Source: Trinickia violacea (GTDB taxonomy: Bacteria; Pseudomonadota; Gammaproteobacteria; Burkholderiales; Burkholderiaceae). From it: a DNA stretch of 64,000 nt. Shown piece after piece: positions 17,128 to 26,285 of this stretch. Numbering within the stretch: the stretch's first letter is position 1; every line of letters begins with the position of its first letter. The position numbers were made by a program, and so were the translations under genes. Under the pieces are notes generated by a model that saw only the letters and a program-made list of their open reading frames with translations, was not told the DNA's origin and did not search any database. The stretch spans positions 310,001 through 374,000 of the forward strand of contig NZ_CP040077.1 in NCBI RefSeq assembly GCF_005280735.1, given 5' to 3'.

Positions 17128-18146
17128 ATGAACAGTATGGCCGTGGGCGTCGATATCGCCAAGCAGGTTTTCCAGGTGCATTACGTCGATCAGGAAACCG
17201 GACAGATCGTGAACAAGCCGATCAGGCGAGCCAAGTTTTTGGAGCACTTCGCGAATCGAGGGCCCTGCCTGATCGGAATGGAAGCATGCGGTGGAGCGCA
17301 CCACTGGGCTCGGCAACTGACGCAAATGGGGCACGTGGTCAGGCTGATGCCGGCCGAGTTCGTGAAGGCATTCAACATTCGCAATAAGAACGATGCGGCG
17401 GACGCGCGGGCGATCTGGCTGGCGGTGCAGCAGCCGGGCAAGCCGGTGGCAGTGAAGACCGAGATGCAGCAGGCGATGCTGGCGCTGCACCGGATGCGCG
17501 AGCAGTTGGTGAAGTTCCGCACGATGCAGAGCAACGGACTGCGCGGATTGCTGGCGGAATACGGCGAGGTGATGAGCAAGGGACGGGCGAAGCTGGACAA
17601 GGAAATACCGGCCGCGCTGGGCCGAATCGCGGAGCGCCTGCCCGCGGTGCTGATCGATACCTTGCGGGAACAGTGGAACGGGTTGACCAAGCTCGATGAG
17701 CAGATTGCGCAGATCGAGCAACGCATGCGCGAATGGAAAAGCAAGACTTAGCAGTGCAAGCGATCAGCGAGATTCCCGGTGTCGGGCTGCTCACGTCAAC
17801 GGCGGCGGTGGCGATGATGGGCGACCCGAAAGCGTTCAGTTCAGGGCGGCAATTTGCTGCTTGGACGGGGCTTGTGCCCAAGCAGACCGGGTCGGGCGGT
17901 AAGGTGAACCTGCACGGGATCAGCAGGCGGGGCGACACGTATCTGCGCACGCTGCTGATTCACGGTGCGCGAGCAGTGTTAGCGCATGCGAAGGAACCCG
18001 GCGAGTGGGTCGAGCAGATGAAGAAGCGGCGACCGGCCAATGTCGTCATCGTCGCGCTGGCCAACAAGATCGCGCGGACGATCTGGGCGGTGCTCGCTCA
18101 TAACCGGCCGTACCGCAAGGACTACGTGAGCGTGAAGCCGACCTGA
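17128..18146 (+). pseudogene. IS110-family transposase, split by a frameshift
   Basis: Frame 1 (17128-17751) encodes the DEDD RuvC-like domain: VGVDIAK, GMEACGG, NKNDAADARAIW. Frame 3 (17733-18146) encodes the serine-containing domain: ISEIPGVGLLTSTAAVAMMGDPKAFSSGRQFAAWTGLVPKQTGSGGK...ISRRGDTYLR. The join is at a run of four A (near 17736-17740): REWKSKT-stop in one frame, while adding one A restores REWKKQDLAVQAI. A single-base loss in a homopolymer best explains it. Either a true inactivation or a sequencing error. GGAGG precedes the ATG by 7 nt. Confidence 0.85.
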
Positions 18147-18433
18147 TCGGCTCACGCGAGGTAGAAGATCAACGTTTAAACACAGGGTGAACGTCGAAAG
18201 GTTGCGCAGCTATCGAGTGTGATGACAAGCCAGGTAAGACCGGGGCCCGCTAAACCTGAATCGCACCAAGAGCTTTGAGCTCGTCAGGAGAATGAGGCGC
18301 GGGTCAGCGAATTTCATAGAGGCCCGCAGCAGCAGTACCGGCTGCATCAAGGCCGGATATAGAGCTGCAGCCCACCCTGTCCGTCAGAACACACGAGAAC
18401 TGTTGCAAACGGGACGCGTTCATATAGAGTGCG
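18147..18433 (+). other. Non-coding right end of IS110 element, candidate bridge-RNA region
   Basis: No protein-coding frame is supported in these 287 bases. They follow the transposase and include GC-rich self-complementary stretches (for example GGCCGGATATAGAGCTGCAG near 18349). In IS1111-type members the non-coding end after the transposase encodes the guide (bridge) RNA. Group membership of this copy was not established, so this is a position-based suggestion. Confidence 0.35.
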
Positions 18434-18835
18434 ATGCTCACAGGCGGCTGCTTTTGCGGAAACGTTCGCTATGAAGTGTCCGGCGAAATTGTCGATTCCA
18501 CGATTTGTCATTGCGCCGATTGCCGGCGCGTCGCGGGGGCACCTTTTGTCGCTTGGTTTACCGTGAAGCGCTCGGCGTTTCGTTTTGTCGATGGCGAACC
18601 CAGGACCATCGCTTCCAGCAAAGCGGTATTGCGTATGTTTTGCGCCGATTGCGGGACGCACCTGACCTACCGGCACACGGATTTCGCCGACGAGATCGAC
18701 GTGTCGACGTGCAGTCTCGATGCGCCCGAACAGGTGCCGCCGAGGCATCACACCTGGAAGGCGCAAAAGCTGCCTTGGGTTCATTTGCCCGATGCCTTGC
18801 CGCAATATCGAGGCGCGTATCCGAATGCCGATTGA
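18434..18835 (+). CDS. GFA family protein (Cys-rich, CENP-V/GFA domain)
   Basis: The 133-residue protein has the zinc-site cysteines of the GFA fold: GGCFCGNVRYE at residues 4-14, ICHCADCRR near 24-32 and MFCADCGTHL near 71-80. Family members were named glutathione-dependent formaldehyde-activating enzymes, but most are uncharacterised zinc proteins. It sits immediately after the IS110 element, so its native promoter may be altered. No operon partner. Confidence 0.9.
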   Translation: MLTGGCFCGNVRYEVSGEIVDSTICHCADCRRVAGAPFVAWFTVKRSAFRFVDGEPRTIASSKAVLRMFCADCGTHLTYRHTDFADEIDVSTCSLDAPEQVPPRHHTWKAQKLPWVHLPDALPQYRGAYPNAD

Positions 18836-18970
18836 ACGCTTCGTTTGCATGGTCTGTGCGATAGCGCTGGCGCGGGCGCGTTGTTCATCCTGCTGATCGT
18901 GACGGGCGTGAGCGCCATGACACCCAGCTAAGCCGCGCGACGCCCGAAACGCTTCAATCGCCCCTATCGC

Positions 18971-19768
18971 TCAACGCCCGACGAATACGTCGCGATACCC
19001 GCCGTACATCGAGAGCAGCATCAGCGCCGCGAGCGCAGGCGTCACGACGAGCGCGAACGCCGTCAAATGCATCATCGGCGCGACCCATGCGGCGAGCGTC
19101 AGCGCGATGAGGTAGACGAGCGCCATCGGCCAGTTGCGCAAGACACCCTTGATGCTGGCTGCGATCGCATCGAGCGGCGTCATGTCGTGCAGCATCGCGA
19201 GCGCGGGAGCAAACCAGGCCGCGGCAAGCGCGAGCGCAAAGATCGGCACGCCGGCCATCGAACCCATCACGCCGCGCCAATCCTGTCCGCCGACGTAGGC
19301 GATCAAGAGACCATGCGTGCCGTTCGCCATCGCAGCCGCCTTCATCGATACGTGGAGCGTCGCGAACAGGATCGCGTAGCCGGCGACGACGATCGCCGCG
19401 CTGGTGAGCCCGATCGCGATCAGCGCGTTGCGGTGTTGCGCGACTGCCTTGAGCACCTCACTCAGCGTCGCGGGCTCACCGGTGCGCGCACGCGCCTGCG
19501 CAAACACCAGGGCGCCGATGACGAGCGGCGCGAGCAGCACCGCAACCGGCCGAAACATCGGAAACAGATGGAGAAGCGTGGCGAAGTCGGCGCAGCCGAG
19601 GATCGCGGCGAGCCACATCACGGGTTGGACGCGCGCCGCTTGAAAACCACTTGCAAGCCACTTGACGACGGCGATAGCGCCGACTTCCTGTCCTTCGGGA
19701 TACCGCAGCGCCGGAGCGCGTTGAAGACGGACAACAGGTGAAGCGCTGTTCAGGCAATCGGTGTTCAT
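18971..19768 (-). CDS. BPSS1780-family membrane protein
   Basis: This 265-residue protein has about six hydrophobic segments and the motif layout of the Burkholderia BPSS1780 membrane family: WLASGFQAARVQPVMWLAA at the start, a central ALIAIGLTSAAIVVAGYAILFA, MTPLDAIAASIKGVLRNWPMALVYLIALTLAAWVAP, and a terminal LLSMYGGYRDVF. It likely sits in the inner membrane; no transport or catalytic motif is visible. It is encoded alone, 72 bp beyond the end of the DUF1700 gene on the same strand. Confidence 0.8.
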   Translation of the reverse strand: MNTDCLNSASPVVRLQRAPALRYPEGQEVGAIAVVKWLASGFQAARVQPVMWLAAILGCADFATLLHLFPMFRPVAVLLAPLVIGALVFAQARARTGEPATLSEVLKAVAQHRNALIAIGLTSAAIVVAGYAILFATLHVSMKAAAMANGTHGLLIAYVGGQDWRGVMGSMAGVPIFALALAAAWFAPALAMLHDMTPLDAIAASIKGVLRNWPMALVYLIALTLAAWVAPMMHLTAFALVVTPALAALMLLSMYGGYRDVFVGR

Positions 19769-19840
19769 GGCGATTCCTTTGTCTTAGCGATAAGTCAATG
19801 GGCCCGCGACAGCCTCGACTCGAGGCCGACCGCCGGCGTT

Positions 19841-20992
19841 TCAAGTGGCCTGCTCGCGGTCGAGGCTGGCCGTTACGATGTCGATCTGGTGCTTCACATA
19901 GCGAGCCAGCGCACGCCACGTGAAGCGGGTCAGCCAAACGCACAGCACCAGACCGAGGATGCCGAACGCGAGCATGGCGAGCGCGTACCCGAAAGCCATG
20001 CCGTGGTTTGCCGAATTGGCGAGCAAGCCGCCTGAGTTGCTGATCTGCACGTGGTCCTTGCCGTTCGCGATCGCAATCTTGGTGCCGTCGATGGTGACCG
20101 AATCCTCGCCGCTCTTGATGACGAGGCGGCTCGTGTGGCCGTTGGGGTCCTGCTCGAACGACACGTTCTCGTCGTCCTCACCCCGGATGTGCCATGCCGA
20201 TTTTCCATTCGGACCGGTGCGCGCGAACGAAACGCGGTCGCCGTCCTCGTCGCGCAGGTCGAGCACGGTGACGTCGTCGCGGGCGATGCTGAGCGTGCTG
20301 TCCTGACCGTTGGTGAGCAGGGCGCGTGCGGCGTCGCTCGGCGCCGTGATTTCGAGCTTGTCGTTGTCTTTGCGGATGGCGAGCGGCCCTGCGCGCGTGA
20401 CGAGGTTCACCTTGCCGCCGTCTTGCAAATCGAAGACGAAGCGGTTGCCGACGATCTTCAGGTCCTTCATGTCGCTGAGCGCGTCGGCGGCTTTTTCATC
20501 GGCGCTCGCGGCATCGCCGGAGAGGGCAGCGTTGGTGGATGCGTCGTTGCTTTCGGTCAACGAAAAGGGCAGGGCGTCGAGCGCGGGCTTGCCGAAGAAG
20601 TGATGGCTCGTAATCGCGAGCACCGTGACGAGCCCCGCAATGGCGAGGGCGCTCGAGATCACGTAGCCCAGCGTCAGCACGAACAGGTAAAGCAGGAACG
20701 GCACGAGCAGCACCAGTTGCAGGAAGCCGAGCCCGGCGACCGCGCCGACCACACGCATCAGGTTGCCGAACGAGCGGCGCTTTTCCCACTGGCGGTAGTT
20801 CGCCTGCGCCTTCAGTTCGCGAGCGAGCTTGACCGGGTCGCCGAGCGCGGCGATCACTTCTTCTTCCTGGCGGCCGGCGGCGAGCGCGTCGCCGATGTAC
20901 TCGCGATAGTCGGCGACGATTTCATCGACGGCTTCTTTCGGCAGGCGGCCTAGCTCTTGGCGCAATTGCTGGATGAATGCGTCCTGCTTCAT
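19841..20992 (-). CDS. DUF1700 (HAAS) membrane protein, PadR partner
   Basis: The 383-residue protein begins with a helical HAAS/DUF1700 domain (FIQQLRQELGRLPKEAVDEIVADYREYIGDALAAGRQEEEVIAALGDPVKLARELKA, residues 6-63). Two membrane segments follow (about 85-135). Then comes a beta-rich domain of about 200 residues with repeated D-x-x-L-x-I patterns like DUF4097, a last membrane segment (about 335-358), and a basic tail. Its ATG overlaps the padR stop by 4 bp. PadR-DUF1700 pairs are common; the DUF1700 part is thought to sense envelope or ligand state, but the mechanism is not established. Confidence 0.83.
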   Translation of the reverse strand: MKQDAFIQQLRQELGRLPKEAVDEIVADYREYIGDALAAGRQEEEVIAALGDPVKLARELKAQANYRQWEKRRSFGNLMRVVGAVAGLGFLQLVLLVPFLLYLFVLTLGYVISSALAIAGLVTVLAITSHHFFGKPALDALPFSLTESNDASTNAALSGDAASADEKAADALSDMKDLKIVGNRFVFDLQDGGKVNLVTRAGPLAIRKDNDKLEITAPSDAARALLTNGQDSTLSIARDDVTVLDLRDEDGDRVSFARTGPNGKSAWHIRGEDDENVSFEQDPNGHTSRLVIKSGEDSVTIDGTKIAIANGKDHVQISNSGGLLANSANHGMAFGYALAMLAFGILGLVLCVWLTRFTWRALARYVKHQIDIVTASLDREQAT

Positions 20993-21339
20993 TGCTGTTC
21001 TCCTTTGTCCTGCTTGTCCTGCCTCGTGCCGGGCAGTCCCAGCACGCCATTGACTTCATCGACGAAGCTCTTCCATTCCTCTTCCATCTCGGCGAGCGCT
21101 TTGCGCCCTGGCCCGGTCAGCGAGTAGTACTTGCGCGGCGGGCCCGAGGTCGATTCGACGAGGTAGGTCGACACCCACGCCTCCGCCTGCAGCCGGCGCA
21201 TCAGGGGATAGATGGTTCCTTCGCTGATCTCCATCGTTTCCGAGAGTGTCGAAACGAGCTCGTAGGCGTAGCTGTCGCCGCGGGCCAGCACGGCCAGCAC
21301 GCACATGTCGAGCGTTCCCTTTTTCAGTTGAGTCTTCAT
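20989..21339 (-). CDS. PadR-family transcriptional regulator
   Basis: The 116-residue protein is a PadR winged helix: LKKGTLDMCVLAVLARGDSYAYELVSTL, SEGTIYPLMRRLQAEAWVSTYLVESTSGPPRKYYSLTGPGRKAL, then a helix for dimerisation (EEEWKSFVDEVNGVLG). It is subgroup 2-like in length (short C terminus). It is coupled to the DUF1700 gene by an ATGA overlap. A duplicated 22-bp element in its leader region is the probable autoregulatory site. Confidence 0.93.
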   Translation of the reverse strand: MKTQLKKGTLDMCVLAVLARGDSYAYELVSTLSETMEISEGTIYPLMRRLQAEAWVSTYLVESTSGPPRKYYSLTGPGRKALAEMEEEWKSFVDEVNGVLGLPGTRQDKQDKGEQQ

Positions 21340-21446
21340 GCCATTCCAAGTTAGTGCGCGCCGGGCCGCCCCAAGCGCACTAACCGCCCCCGCGGGGGGC
21401 AGCGAACGCAGTGAGCGTGGGGGCAGTTCCGTCTAGTGCTGTGCTT

Positions 21447-21554
21447 TGCAAGGTACTTTGCTATGCACTGTCGGCGGATGGACTAAGGCCCTGGCCAACG
21501 TGAAGCGAAGGATAGCAGCCGGTATTGTTTTATGCAAGGTACCGTTTTATGCAC
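21447..21554. promoter_or_regulatory. Duplicated TGCAAGGTAC-N5-TATGCAC element, candidate PadR operators
   Basis: The 22-bp pattern occurs twice in the same orientation, at 21447-21468 (spacer TTTGC) and 21533-21554 (spacer CGTTT), 86 bp apart in the leader of the padR gene. Conservation of both half-elements and of the spacer length, with different spacer bases, points to a protein-binding site. Confidence 0.6.
21509..21537 (-). promoter_or_regulatory. Candidate sigma-70 promoter for padR operon
   Basis: On the minus strand TTGCAT (21532-21537), a 17-nt spacer and TATCCT (21509-21514) form a plausible promoter. The -35 hexamer lies inside the distal operator-like element, so binding there would block RNA polymerase. 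Hexamer matches are only moderate. Confidence 0.4.
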
Positions 21555-21593
21555 GCTATACCGATCCGGCTAGCGGCGGGCGGCGCCTGCTGC

Positions 21594-22949
21594 TTATTCC
21601 ATCCCCGCCGACCCATCGCCCGCGGCGAGCTTGAACTGCCGCATCTTGTGATAAAGCGTCTTCTTCGGCATGCCGAGCGCGGCGCTCGCGTCGCTGACAT
21701 TGCCGTGGTGGCGGCGCAGCATTTCTTCGATGAGCACGAACTCGAAGTGCGCGAGCTGCTCGGCGAGCGTGCCGGCGGGCGCCGCGCGGCCTTCGTCGGG
21801 CACCAGCGTGTCGCCGGCGAGGCCGAGCACGAAGCGGTCGGCGACGTTCTGCAATTCCCGCACGTTGCCCGGCCACTGATGCGCCATCAGCTCGGAGACC
21901 TGCGCCGCCGAGACGATCGGCGCGGTCTGCCCGAAGCGCTGCGCGGCGGACAGCACGAAGTGCTCGAATAACAGCGGCACGTCCTCGCGGCGTTCGCGCA
22001 GCGGCGGCAGCTCGATCTGCGCGACGTTCAGCCGATAGAGCAGGTCCGCGCGAAAACGCCCGTCTTTCGCGAGTTCCCCGAGATCCGCCTTCGACGCCGC
22101 CACGATCCGGCAATCCACTGAAATCGGTTCGTTCGTGCCGAGGCGCTCGATCTGCCGCTCCTGCAGCACGCGCAGCAGTTTGATCTGAAGCGGCACGGGC
22201 ATCGTCTCGATCTCGTCGAGAAAGAGCGTGCCGCGATGCGCCCATTCGACCTTGCCCACGCGGCTTTTCACGGCGCCTGTGAACGCGCCGGACTCGTGCC
22301 CGAAGAGCTCGCTCTCGAACAGCGGCTCCGGCAGACCGCCGCAATTGAGCGCGACGAAATGATGGTCGCGCCGGTTGCCGAACTCGTGGAGACCGCGCGC
22401 GATCAGCTCCTTGCCGGTGCCGGTTTCGCCCGTGATCAGCACCGACACCGACGTATCCGCGAGCCGGAGAATCTTCTTGCGCACCTCGGCCATCGCGGGC
22501 GACTTGCCGAGCACCGCTGCCTCGATGCCGCGCCAGTTGTTGAGCGCGTCGCGCAGGCCCTGGACTTCGAGCGTGAGCCGCCGCTTCTCCACGGCGCGCG
22601 CGACGCGGCTCGCGATGTGTTCGGAGGAAAACGGCTTCTCGATGAAGTCGTATGCGCCGACGTGCATCGCGCCGACCGCGGTCGAAATGTCGGCGTGTCC
22701 GCTGATCAGCACGACGGGGATCTGCGGATCGGCTGCGAGCACGCGCGCGAGGAGTTGCAGGCCGTCGATTTCCGGCATCCGCACGTCGGAAACGAACACC
22801 ACGGGCGCGCCAGGCGCGGCCTCGGCGAGGGCCGAGGCCGCGGACGCATACGCACGCACCGGAAAACCCGCCAGCGCGATCGCCTGCTCGACGCCGAGCC
22901 GCACGTTCTCGTCGTCCTCGACCACCACCACGCTGATTTCGTTACCCAT
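21594..22949 (-). CDS. Sigma-54-dependent response regulator, DctD/NtrC class
   Basis: The 451-residue protein has three domains. The receiver (1-125) has phosphoacceptor Asp55 in FVSDVRMPEIDG. The AAA+ domain (about 145-375) has Walker A GETGTGKE, the sigma-54 contact loop GAFTGA, Walker B GTLFLDEIE, and the arginine finger region RFRADLLYRLNV. The C-terminal Fis-type helix-turn-helix is HHGNVSDASAALGMPKKTLYHKMRQF. It activates sigma-54 promoters when phosphorylated by the kinase encoded just upstream (8-bp overlap). A sigma-54 promoter match before the citrate-lyase-like genes is its likely target. Confidence 0.95.
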   Translation of the reverse strand: MGNEISVVVVEDDENVRLGVEQAIALAGFPVRAYASAASALAEAAPGAPVVFVSDVRMPEIDGLQLLARVLAADPQIPVVLISGHADISTAVGAMHVGAYDFIEKPFSSEHIASRVARAVEKRRLTLEVQGLRDALNNWRGIEAAVLGKSPAMAEVRKKILRLADTSVSVLITGETGTGKELIARGLHEFGNRRDHHFVALNCGGLPEPLFESELFGHESGAFTGAVKSRVGKVEWAHRGTLFLDEIETMPVPLQIKLLRVLQERQIERLGTNEPISVDCRIVAASKADLGELAKDGRFRADLLYRLNVAQIELPPLRERREDVPLLFEHFVLSAAQRFGQTAPIVSAAQVSELMAHQWPGNVRELQNVADRFVLGLAGDTLVPDEGRAAPAGTLAEQLAHFEFVLIEEMLRRHHGNVSDASAALGMPKKTLYHKMRQFKLAAGDGSAGME

Positions 22950-24804
22950 CGACTACCCCTGTTTCCGTCATGCTCATGAATTCGATCGTGAACTGCGCGC
23001 CCCCGTCGGGCCGGTTCGATGCCGAGATGCGCGCGCCGAAGCCGAGCACGAGCCGCGACGTGATCGCGAGGCCGAGCCCTAAGCCGCGTCCGCGCGGCTT
23101 GGTCGTGACGAACGGCTCGAACAGATGCGCGAGGACGTCGGGCGCGATGCCCGCGCCGCTGTCGGCGATCGAGAACAGCACGCGGCCCGGTTGCTCGGCG
23201 GGCTGCGCCTCGATCGAGATGTGGCGCTGCGGCTCGGAAGCGACGGCGTCGAGCGCGTTGCCGAGCAGGTTGACGAGCACCTGCTGCAGCTGGCTCGGCT
23301 CCGCGCAGACCATCGTGCCGGCCGGAATGCGAACGTCGACCTGCACCTCGTCCGTGCGCATCCGCGCTTCGTAGATCAACAGCGCGTGGGCCACGGCATC
23401 GTCGAGCGAAACCGCGACGCGTTCGACGTCGGACTTCCGCGCGAACGTCTTCAATTCGCTCGTGAGCACCGCCATCCCGTCGACGAGCTTCGAGATGCGC
23501 TCGAGATTCGCGATCGCGAGCGGCTGCTGACCGCGCTCGATAAACGCGCGCGCATTGTCCGACAGCGTGCGGATCGCGCCAAGCGGCTGGTTCAGCTCGT
23601 GCGTGAGACCGGCCGCCATTTGCCCGAGCACCGCGAGCTTGCCCGCGTGCACGAGCTCCTGCTCGGTGCGCGCGCGCTCCGCGATTTCGCGCTGCATGCC
23701 GACGTTGGCCGCCGTCAGTTCCGCGGTACGCGCTTCGACGGTCGCTTCCAAGCGATCGTTTGCGCGGCGCAGTGCGTCTTGCCCCTTGAGCTTTTCGGCG
23801 ATCGCGCGGCGGCGCTGGATCGCATACAGCGTGTACAGCCCGGCGATCATGAACAGCGCGGTGACGAAGGCGAATGCGGTGCGCTGCTGTCGCATGGCCG
23901 GCTCGACGTCGAGCAGCACCCGGATCGAGTCGCCGGCCTGCGGCGCGGGCCGCGACAGCTCGAGATAGCGTGTGTCGTGGCCGGGCCGCGTCCAGTCGGG
24001 ATAGCGCGCGAAACGCGCCGACGCGTCCCAGTCGTCGAGCCGGCGATGCGGCAACAGCGGCACGGCGCGGCCCGCGTATTGCTTGGATGCCTCGATCTGC
24101 CGCTGCCGGTCCGGCGTGATCGGCGTGAGCGCGGTGAACTTCCACGCGGGCACGGTCGAGATCACGATCACGCCGTTGCCGTCGACCACCATCGCGGCCT
24201 CGCCCGGCGAACGCCACGCCGATTCGAGGGCGTCGACGCTCACCTTCACCGCCACCGCGCCGATCGGCTTTCCGGCATCGAGCACGGCGCTTGCGAAGTA
24301 AAGGCCGGGCATCCCGGTGTTCGTGCCGATGCCGAAAAATCGACCCGAGCCGCGAGCCAGCGCGTCCTGAAAGTACGGCCGATAGGACACGTTGGTGCCG
24401 ATGAACGAGAGCGGCTGGTTCCAGTTGCTGGCGGCGATCACCTCGCCGTGCAGGTCGATCACGTCGACCGCGACGCCGCCGGTGTCGCCGTTCACGGCTT
24501 CGAGATAGTGATTGACGATGGGCAGCAGCGCTGCGCGTGCCGCGTCAGGCTGAGTGCGCAACAACGCACGCACGCTGTCCTGCCGCGCGACGATGCCGGG
24601 CACGGTCTCGTAGCGTCCCAGCTCGCTTCTGAGCGCAGCGGCATAGAGGTCGAGCCGATGGCTGCCGACCTCGGCGATCGAATCGATCGACCGCTGCCAT
24701 GCAATGTCGACGGCGAGCCCCGCTGCAACGACATACAGCGCGGCTGCCGCCATCCATCCCCATAGGGGAATGCCCCGCACTTTGATGCGCGCGAACGACC
24801 TCAT
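22942..24804 (-). CDS. DctB-like sensor histidine kinase
   Basis: This 620-residue protein has an N-terminal membrane helix (IPLWGWMAAAALYVVAAGLAV), a periplasmic double-Cache-like sensor (about 45-300), a second membrane helix, and a coiled coil. HisKA follows with phosphoacceptor His402 (GLTHELNQPLGAIRTLSDNARAF), then HATPase (QQVLVNLLGNALDA, DSGAGIA, GRGLGLGLAI). DctB-type kinases sense C4-dicarboxylates or citrate-like acids outside the cell. ATG 24804 is chosen because homology starts at MRSFARIKVRG; the frame is open much further upstream, into the transporter gene, without coding character. It is coupled to the regulator gene by an 8-bp overlap. Confidence 0.92.
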   Translation of the reverse strand: MRSFARIKVRGIPLWGWMAAAALYVVAAGLAVDIAWQRSIDSIAEVGSHRLDLYAAALRSELGRYETVPGIVARQDSVRALLRTQPDAARAALLPIVNHYLEAVNGDTGGVAVDVIDLHGEVIAASNWNQPLSFIGTNVSYRPYFQDALARGSGRFFGIGTNTGMPGLYFASAVLDAGKPIGAVAVKVSVDALESAWRSPGEAAMVVDGNGVIVISTVPAWKFTALTPITPDRQRQIEASKQYAGRAVPLLPHRRLDDWDASARFARYPDWTRPGHDTRYLELSRPAPQAGDSIRVLLDVEPAMRQQRTAFAFVTALFMIAGLYTLYAIQRRRAIAEKLKGQDALRRANDRLEATVEARTAELTAANVGMQREIAERARTEQELVHAGKLAVLGQMAAGLTHELNQPLGAIRTLSDNARAFIERGQQPLAIANLERISKLVDGMAVLTSELKTFARKSDVERVAVSLDDAVAHALLIYEARMRTDEVQVDVRIPAGTMVCAEPSQLQQVLVNLLGNALDAVASEPQRHISIEAQPAEQPGRVLFSIADSGAGIAPDVLAHLFEPFVTTKPRGRGLGLGLAITSRLVLGFGARISASNRPDGGAQFTIEFMSMTETGVVDG

Positions 24805-24914
24805 CGATGCCCCGCCGGCGTTAAACGTCGGCTCATTTTGGCAAATCGGCGATGCGGCGTACAGCTTGCCGAACCGGCGCGGGGCTCCGCCAAGGCGCTC
24901 GGCGTGCCGCCGGA

Positions 24915-26285
24915 TCATCCGACGTGCGCGAGCACGAGCAGCGTCAGCGTGACGACGATCGCGCCGCCGATGCGCGTCGCGATCTGCGCGAACGGCATCA
25001 GCTGCATGCGGTTCGCGGCCGTGAGGATCGCGACGTCGCCGGTGCCGCCCTGGCCGCTGTGGCAGGCGTTCACGATCGCGGTGTCGATCGGGTACATCTT
25101 CAAGAGACGCCCGACGACGAAGCCGGTGCCCATCAGCGTCGCCACGGTGACGACGATCGTGATCACGTTGGCGAACGTGAACGACGCCACGAGCTTGTCC
25201 CACGGCGTCATCGCGACGCCGATCGCAAACAGCAGCGGATAGGTCACGGCGGTCGAGAAGAACTTGTAGACGACGAACGCGCCTTCCTGCAGTTGCGGCG
25301 AGACCGCGCGCGCGAGCTTCACGAACACCGCGATGAACAGCATCGCGACCGGCGCCGGCAGGCCGAACAAGTTGCGGCACATGAGGCCGAGCAGATACAA
25401 CGTGATCGCGGTGATGCCGGCGGCGGCGATATGGGTGACATCGACGTGACCGGTGATCTCTTCCTTACCGGTCTCCGGCTCGTCTTGCTCGCCCACTTGC
25501 AGACGACCCTGGCCGGTGAGATGCGGCAGGCGCTTGCCGAGCATGTCGAGCGCGCCGGACAGCACGATCGCCGTGAGGCTGCCGAGCATCACGGGCGGCA
25601 GCACGGCTGCGAACATTTCGCCCTGCGGCAGATGCAGGATCTCCGAATACCCGACCGACAGGGGAATCGCGCCTTCGCCCACGCCGCCCGCCATGATCGG
25701 CACGACGATATAGAGGAACGTGTGGCGCATGCCGAGCCCGAGCGCGGTGCCGACCGCCGTGCCGACGATCATCGCGGCGATGGTGCCTGCCGCGAGCGGC
25801 ACGAAAATCTTGATGAAGCCGCGGATCAGCACGCGCCGGTCCATGCCGAGAATGCTGCCGACGATGATCGAGGCGATGAACAAATAGAGGAAGTTGGTCT
25901 GCTTCGTGAACTCCGTCGTCAGCGACAGAATGGGCTTCGGCAGCAAGTGGTAATAGGTGAGCGCCGACGGAATGAAGGTGGCGAAGATCGCCGCCGCGCC
26001 GATATGGCGGACGATCGGCAAGCGCTTGCCGAACTCGGCGCACGTGAAGCCGAAGAAGGCGAGCACGGCGATCGCCATCGAGATCTCGCCCGGCACCTTG
26101 CCGGAAATCGCGAAACCGCCGATCAGCAAGAGCAGCATCACGTAGACCGGCAGCGGGATGATCCCGATCCGGTATTCCATCAGCTTCCACCAGCCTTCGG
26201 GCCAGAATTTCGGTTGAGCGTCGAGCCGTTGCGCCGGTTGAGTTGGCTGCGCCGGCAGCGGGGTTGCGGACGAGGTGCTATGCAC
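24915..26285 (-). CDS. 2-hydroxycarboxylate transporter (2HCT, CitS/CimH family)
   Basis: The 456-residue inner-membrane carrier has about eleven hydrophobic segments and the two inverted-repeat reentrant motifs of the 2HCT family: GGVGEGAIPLS in the first half and GQGGTGDVAIL in the second. The family moves citrate, malate or lactate with Na+ or H+. A central hydrophilic loop (VGEQDEPETGKEEITGHVD) separates the halves. It lies between the citrate-lyase-like genes and the two-component system, which suggests uptake of citrate or a related 2-hydroxy acid for that enzyme. Confidence 0.93.
   Translation of the reverse strand: MHSTSSATPLPAQPTQPAQRLDAQPKFWPEGWWKLMEYRIGIIPLPVYVMLLLLIGGFAISGKVPGEISMAIAVLAFFGFTCAEFGKRLPIVRHIGAAAIFATFIPSALTYYHLLPKPILSLTTEFTKQTNFLYLFIASIIVGSILGMDRRVLIRGFIKIFVPLAAGTIAAMIVGTAVGTALGLGMRHTFLYIVVPIMAGGVGEGAIPLSVGYSEILHLPQGEMFAAVLPPVMLGSLTAIVLSGALDMLGKRLPHLTGQGRLQVGEQDEPETGKEEITGHVDVTHIAAAGITAITLYLLGLMCRNLFGLPAPVAMLFIAVFVKLARAVSPQLQEGAFVVYKFFSTAVTYPLLFAIGVAMTPWDKLVASFTFANVITIVVTVATLMGTGFVVGRLLKMYPIDTAIVNACHSGQGGTGDVAILTAANRMQLMPFAQIATRIGGAIVVTLTLLVLAHVG

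Larger units (their letters stand above)
17036..18433 (+). mobile_element. IS110-family insertion element (ends not resolved)
   Basis: A frameshifted IS110-type transposase (17128-18146) lies between a stranded promoter-start region on the left and the GFA gene on the right. IS110 elements lack terminal inverted repeats that could be read directly, so outer limits here are only brackets: left end after about 17035, right end before 18434. Confidence 0.55.

Noticed and set aside
18845..18931. Short hydrophobic frame after the GFA gene (ALFILLIVTGVSAM)
   Set aside because: About 28 codons with TTG start and no ribosome-binding site; perhaps the tail of a lost membrane gene, but not supportable.
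23125..24765. 546-codon frame antisense to the histidine kinase gene
   Set aside because: The kinase has complete HisKA and HATPase motifs; the antisense translation has none.
24805..25380. N-terminal extension of the histidine kinase
   Set aside because: It overlaps the transporter gene in another frame and is Arg-rich without homology; MRSFARIKVRG is followed directly by the membrane helix.
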